Below, piece by piece: positions 7,859-10,716 of a DNA stretch of 10,716 nt (position 1 is the first letter of the stretch; every line of letters starts with the position of its first letter). The notes beneath the pieces were generated by a model. It was not told where the DNA came from. It saw nothing but the letters and a program-made list of their open reading frames with translations, and searched no databases. A program made the translations under genes and the position numbers. The DNA is from an uncultured Erysipelotrichaceae bacterium (GTDB taxonomy: Bacteria; Bacillota_I; Bacilli_A; Erysipelotrichales; Erysipelotrichaceae), in the NCBI GenBank assembly GCA_937893115.1, contig CALBGK010000197.1:1-10716 (forward strand). The letters run 5' to 3'.

Positions 7859-7891
7859 TTAAAATAGCAGTTGGTATAAAGGGGGATACAT

Positions 7892-8104
7892 ATGCTTAAA
7901 AAAATATCTATTATTTTATCCATTATATTCTTATTGACTAATCAAAATGTTTTATTACATGCAGATAACTATACTGATGATAGTAAAGAAAATAGTGATA
8001 TCAATGAAATAAACAAGAATGATTATTCTAATGAAGAATATGAAGAAATTTACGAAATAGAATTATACGAATTTAAGGGCGACGGTGGAAATAACGGTAA
8101 ATAA
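7892..8104 (+). CDS. small secreted peptide precursor, candidate pheromone
   Basis: This 70-aa precursor has a classic signal peptide: Lys-Lys at 3-4, a hydrophobic core at 5-15 and a likely signal peptidase I site after LHA (residue 24). The mature 46 residues are strongly acidic (EEYEEIYEIELYEF) and end in the small, Gly/Asn-rich tail FKGDGGNNGK. There is no cysteine and no lipobox. The start is backed by AAAGGGGGAT (7878-7887). The stop lies 6 nt before an RNPP-like regulator. In RNPP systems (PapR/PlcR, NprX/NprR, Phr peptides) a short secreted precursor is encoded beside its TPR receptor, and the active peptide comes from its C-terminus. The pheromone role is inferred from this arrangement; I recognise no homologue by sequence. 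Confidence 0.75.
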   Translation: MLKKISIILSIIFLLTNQNVLLHADNYTDDSKENSDINEINKNDYSNEEYEEIYEIELYEFKGDGGNNGK

Positions 8105-8110
8105 TTGTCT

Positions 8111-9361
8111 ATGATAAATGAGCAATTAAAAAGAATTATCGTTTCTAGAATTTTAAGATATCAGTTGGATCAATGCGATATTTCTCAGATACAATTAGCA
8201 AATCAACTTAAGAAAAGCAGACAAAATTTAAATCAAATATTTAAAGGTAAAATATCCATTTATCCAAGAACCATAAATCAAATTCTGCAAGAATTGGGCG
8301 TTAATGACAAATTCTTTGACAATGATGAAAAATATGAAGAGTTATGTAATTTGCTTAACGTCTGTTTGAAAGAGTTTTATTGTTGTGAATTTGATAAATG
8401 TTTAAATCATATAAATGAAATAGAGAATCTTTCTTATAAATACAGTTATTTTACTCCTAAACGTATAATCGCTTTGGCAGTGAAATATTCTATTGTTGAA
8501 GATTATGATGGGTTGTTTGAATGCATAAGTGTATTAGAAAATTATTTTAGTGATGTATTAGATAATGAAAGCGAAATAGCTTATCTTATCTTGGCTAGTG
8601 ATTATGAGATAGAGAATGGTGATTTTGAAAGTGCACTTAAACATTTAGATAAAGCTTCGAAAATATCAACTTTGTTATATGATGCAACAGGCATGATTTA
8701 TATGTTTATAGGAATGATCCATTTTTGGAGATGGCAACCAATACAAGCTATAGTTAACGATAATAAAGCCATTAGTTTCTTTGAAAGAACATCTAATTTT
8801 TATCGTTTAGTGGCAGTATTTAATAACATCGGAGCATGTTATGTTCAATTGAAAGAATTTGATATAGCCGAAAGTTACTTCCTTCAATCAGTAAATAGAT
8901 CTAAACAAATTGGTAGAGAAAAAACGCTTATTGGTGCTTATTCTAATCTTGCCAATATGTATCGTCAAAGCAAAAGATATGAAGAATCTATTGAATATGG
9001 GAAAATGACATTAAGTAAATCAAGGAATAATGTTTCCGCAATGCTATCTGTTGCTTGGTCTTCATTTTATTTAAATGATCTTAAAACGGCATCAGATTAT
9101 AAAAAAATGATTATACCTTTTATACATGAAGGCAATAGAAGAAATCTATTTATTGAATTGCTTGATTTATATATAAATCAAAAAGAAATAGAAGCCAAAA
9201 TTAGTAAATTAGAAGAAATGGTATATTTATTTGATAAAGATGGCGATAGAAACAATATGATGTTTTGTGCAGAAATGTTATTAGATGAATTGGAAAAAAC
9301 GCAAGATTATAAAAAACTATATAAGTATCAAAAAACTGTTCTAAATGTATATCATTATTGA
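8111..9361 (+). CDS. RNPP/Rgg-like transcriptional regulator (HTH + TPR)
   Basis: This 416-aa cytoplasmic protein begins with an Xre-type helix-turn-helix (about 10-64; IQLANQLKKSRQNLNQIFKG spans helices 2-3), followed by a long all-helical C-terminal region. TPR-like repeats are clearest at about 232-265 (NNIGACYVQLKEFDIAESYF) and 272-305 (YSNLANMYRQSKRYEESIEY), with weaker ones before and after. This is the architecture of peptide-binding regulators such as PlcR, NprR, PrgX and Rgg/RopB. The ATG at 8111 is preferred; a TTG at 8105 would add two residues. Neither has a nearby Shine-Dalgarno, so translation is probably coupled to the peptide gene 6 nt upstream. It presumably binds the palindromes at 7812 and 9365 as a dimer. 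No terminator is visible after it. Confidence 0.85.
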   Translation: MINEQLKRIIVSRILRYQLDQCDISQIQLANQLKKSRQNLNQIFKGKISIYPRTINQILQELGVNDKFFDNDEKYEELCNLLNVCLKEFYCCEFDKCLNHINEIENLSYKYSYFTPKRIIALAVKYSIVEDYDGLFECISVLENYFSDVLDNESEIAYLILASDYEIENGDFESALKHLDKASKISTLLYDATGMIYMFIGMIHFWRWQPIQAIVNDNKAISFFERTSNFYRLVAVFNNIGACYVQLKEFDIAESYFLQSVNRSKQIGREKTLIGAYSNLANMYRQSKRYEESIEYGKMTLSKSRNNVSAMLSVAWSSFYLNDLKTASDYKKMIIPFIHEGNRRNLFIELLDLYINQKEIEAKISKLEEMVYLFDKDGDRNNMMFCAEMLLDELEKTQDYKKLYKYQKTVLNVYHY

Positions 9362-9362
9362 T

Positions 9363-9411
9363 GATGTCAATTGACGAAACTATAGTCTATCAAATTACTA
9401 AATGGTATATT
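9363..9411 (+). promoter_or_regulatory. second operator and extended -10 promoter of the protease operon
   Basis: GATGTCAATTGACGAA (9363-9378) matches the upstream operator at 15 of 16 bases and holds the 10-bp palindrome GTCAATTGAC (9366-9375). It begins 2 bp after the regulator stop codon. An extended -10, TGG-TATATT (9403-9411), starts its hexamer exactly 29 bp after the 12-bp operator unit (9365-9376), the same spacing as at the peptide promoter. The -35 position (9383-9388) is poor, so activation by a bound regulator is likely. The 5' UTR of about 80 nt to 9497 holds a possible weak stem (ATCAAC 9435-9440 with GTTGAT 9461-9466). Confidence 0.65.
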
Positions 9412-9497
9412 TTAATTGAAAATAAGTAAGCGCTATCAACTCCTAGGTTAAAAGTATATCGTTGATTAATCTTGCTATTTTCAAGAAAGGAATAAAT

Positions 9498-10616
9498 ATG
9501 AAAATGAAAAAGATAATACTTTTTGTAGCGATGATTTCATTGTTTCTTCCAACTCAATTATCCGCAAATGATAATTATTCTGAAGAAGAAAATGCAATTA
9601 AGTCTTCTTCTGTTGAACTTGCAGAAAAAATGTTAGATAGTCTTAATACTGAGTTATACATTGTGTCAAGGACACCATTATATGATGGAGAAGACAATAT
9701 AAATGGTTTCCTATTTCACTTATCCAACGGAAACAAGAGCGGATATATGATAGTTTTTAATGTAGAAGGAAGACTAAAAGTAACAGAGTTCTCTTTAGAT
9801 GACGATTTACCTATTGTCGGAAATCAAAAGTTATACTATGGAGGATTAGCATCTTATTCCATAAAAAATAATGGAACGTTATATAATGTTTATACGAATA
9901 AAGAAATTTCAAACGCTTATATCGCCAAACCTTTAATTAACTATGGCAAAGAAAAAAAGATTGCCCCGATGTCTGCTGTATCGTTCAATGTTGGTTATTC
10001 CTCTTTGGATAACACAATGGCAAAAATAATGCAAAGAGAAGTTTCGCCATACGGAAATGCAAAATGTATGCAAACTGCTGCCGCAATGCTTATTCAATAT
10101 TGGGATGAGTATAAAGTCGGATTTGGAAACTTCACTAATAAAAAAGGGGTTGATCTAGTTCGGGAAATAGAAAATTATGTGCCATTAAAACCTGATAAAT
10201 CAGGAACTTATCTATCTACTTTGGTTAGCGGCATGAGAAATTATATTTCCGACAAAGGGTTTAATTATTCGGTATCTTCTCATGCTTGCGATTTAAATAA
10301 CGATACATTGCCAGAGAACTATATTTTAACAGTAAAGCAAGATATTTTGAACGAAAGACCTAGCATTGTAATTGTTGGTCAAGATGCTGAGTACAGTGGG
10401 AATAACGGTATAGATTTAGAAGGGACAACCATGCATGCTATGACTGTAATTGGAACAACAACTGCAATGATAGATACGGGTGATAATGTTGATTACTTAC
10501 GAGTAATTGACCCATGGGATGGAATATCCAAGTATGTTGCTTGGGATCCGTATAATTGGGAGGCCAGAGATTACTTTGCTATTTACGCTATTGTTAGAAT
10601 TAACATTACAAAATGA
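9498..10616 (+). CDS. secreted C39/papain-like cysteine protease with prodomain
   Basis: This 372-aa preproprotein has a signal peptide (1-23; KMKKIILFVAMISLF, cleavage after LSA). A domain at about 30-140 (SRTPLYDGEDNINGFLFHL and GYMIVF) resembles the propeptide-like region of streptopain-type and C39-like enzymes. The catalytic domain runs from about 170 to 370. The likely catalytic residues are Cys190 in NAKCMQTAAAMLIQYW, His313 in MHAMTVIG and Asp338 in RVIDPWDG. The usual CGP is replaced by CMQ, and no Gln stands six residues before Cys190, so the oxyanion-hole residue is unclear. The start at 9498 is chosen for its ribosome binding site (AGAAAGGA, 9484-9491) and signal peptide; an upstream in-frame start lacks both. 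The gene is downstream of the regulator, with the shared operator before it, so it is the probable effector. Its stop overlaps a lipoprotein start. Confidence 0.8.
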   Translation: MKMKKIILFVAMISLFLPTQLSANDNYSEEENAIKSSSVELAEKMLDSLNTELYIVSRTPLYDGEDNINGFLFHLSNGNKSGYMIVFNVEGRLKVTEFSLDDDLPIVGNQKLYYGGLASYSIKNNGTLYNVYTNKEISNAYIAKPLINYGKEKKIAPMSAVSFNVGYSSLDNTMAKIMQREVSPYGNAKCMQTAAAMLIQYWDEYKVGFGNFTNKKGVDLVREIENYVPLKPDKSGTYLSTLVSGMRNYISDKGFNYSVSSHACDLNNDTLPENYILTVKQDILNERPSIVIVGQDAEYSGNNGIDLEGTTMHAMTVIGTTTAMIDTGDNVDYLRVIDPWDGISKYVAWDPYNWEARDYFAIYAIVRINITK

Positions 10617-10654
10617 ACAAAATGCATTCTGTTATGAACAAAATACATTCTGTT
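10613..10654 (+). repeat. 21-bp tandem duplication covering a start codon
   Basis: Two adjacent 21-bp units (10613-10633 and 10634-10654) differ at one base (G/A at unit position 12). Each unit begins with ATGAACAAAAT. The unit is a multiple of three, so the frame is kept and the encoded protein reads MNKMHSV-MNKIHSV. Confidence 0.95.
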
Positions 10655-10716
10655 TCTCGTTTCTTGATATTATTTATTATTGTCATTAGTCTCAGCTCTT
10701 GTAGTGGTAATACTGA
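10613..10716 (+). CDS. N-terminus of a lipoprotein, cut off by window end
   Basis: An open frame from the ATG at 10613 runs off the window. It begins MNKMHSVMNKIHSVSR, then a hydrophobic core FLILFIIVI and the lipobox LSSC followed by SGNT. This is a standard lipoprotein signal sequence: the Cys would be lipidated and the protein anchored outside the membrane. Two starts are possible, 10613 and 10634, because a 21-bp tandem duplication repeats the start region. The first overlaps the protease stop as ATGA, giving translational coupling; neither has a Shine-Dalgarno. Position in the same transcript suggests a function linked to the protease, such as an inhibitor, chaperone or surface partner. 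Only 34 codons are visible, so the function is unknown. Confidence 0.7.
   Translation, partial: MNKMHSVMNKIHSVSRFLILFIIVISLSSCSGNT

Noticed and set aside
7872-7880. TGGTATAAA just before the peptide gene as its promoter
   Set aside because: It overlaps the ribosome binding site (7878-7887), so a transcript from it would lack that site; the operator-linked -10 at 7853 fits better.
8844-8853. Palindrome TTCAATTGAA inside the regulator gene as a third operator
   Set aside because: It shares only the CAATTG core, lacks the GTC/GAC arms and flanks of the two real sites, and has no promoter nearby.
9462-9497. Upstream in-frame start for the protease
   Set aside because: It would put 12 residues ahead of a normal signal peptide and has no ribosome binding site, whereas 9498 has both.
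10507-10689. 60-codon frame overlapping the protease end
   Set aside because: It mostly lies within the protease in another frame, and the lipoprotein frame over the same bases has a real signal sequence and lipobox.

Overview
The window looks like a chromosomal segment of a low-G+C Gram-positive bacterium (Firmicutes/Bacillota). The evidence is the AT-rich sequence, strong Shine-Dalgarno sites, the order rplU-prp-rpmA-obg followed by ruvAB, and an L27 with the Firmicute-type N-terminal extension. TGA is used as a stop (prp, ruvA, regulator, protease, transporter) and tryptophan is TGG, so the Mycoplasma code is excluded. spo0B, which lies between rpmA and obg in Bacillus, is absent. This fits a non-Bacillus lineage such as Erysipelotrichia, but that placement is inference.

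Layout. Positions 1-1443 hold the end of an ABC transporter operon: a 5'-truncated ATPase overlapping an FtsX-type permease. Positions 1459-3865 hold the ribosomal protein/GTPase block: promoter, structured leader, L21, the cysteine protease Prp that trims L27, L27, a terminator hairpin, then Obg and a second terminator. Positions 3921-5532 hold ruvA and ruvB for Holliday-junction processing. The ruvA promoter is so close to the start codon that the mRNA is probably leaderless. Positions 5563-7010 hold an SLC13/DASS-type transporter broken by a frameshift. A minus-strand two-TM hypothetical gene (6999-7613) converges on it with a 12-bp overlap.

Positions 7810 to the end form the accessory part and the most interesting region. 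In order it holds a 70-aa secreted, acidic peptide precursor with a Gly/Asn-rich tail, an RNPP/Rgg-like regulator (HTH plus TPRs), a secreted C39/papain-like cysteine protease with a probable prodomain, and the start of a lipoprotein gene overlapping the protease stop. The same palindrome, GTCAATTGAC in a 16-base shared context, lies upstream of both the peptide gene and the protease gene. In both places it sits exactly 29 bp before a -10-like hexamer. My reading is an undescribed peptide-pheromone circuit. The processed peptide would be sensed by the TPR regulator, which would bind the palindrome and switch on its own peptide/regulator operon and the protease-lipoprotein operon. The logic resembles PlcR-PapR and RopB-SpeB.

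No tRNA, rRNA, CRISPR or insertion sequence was seen.
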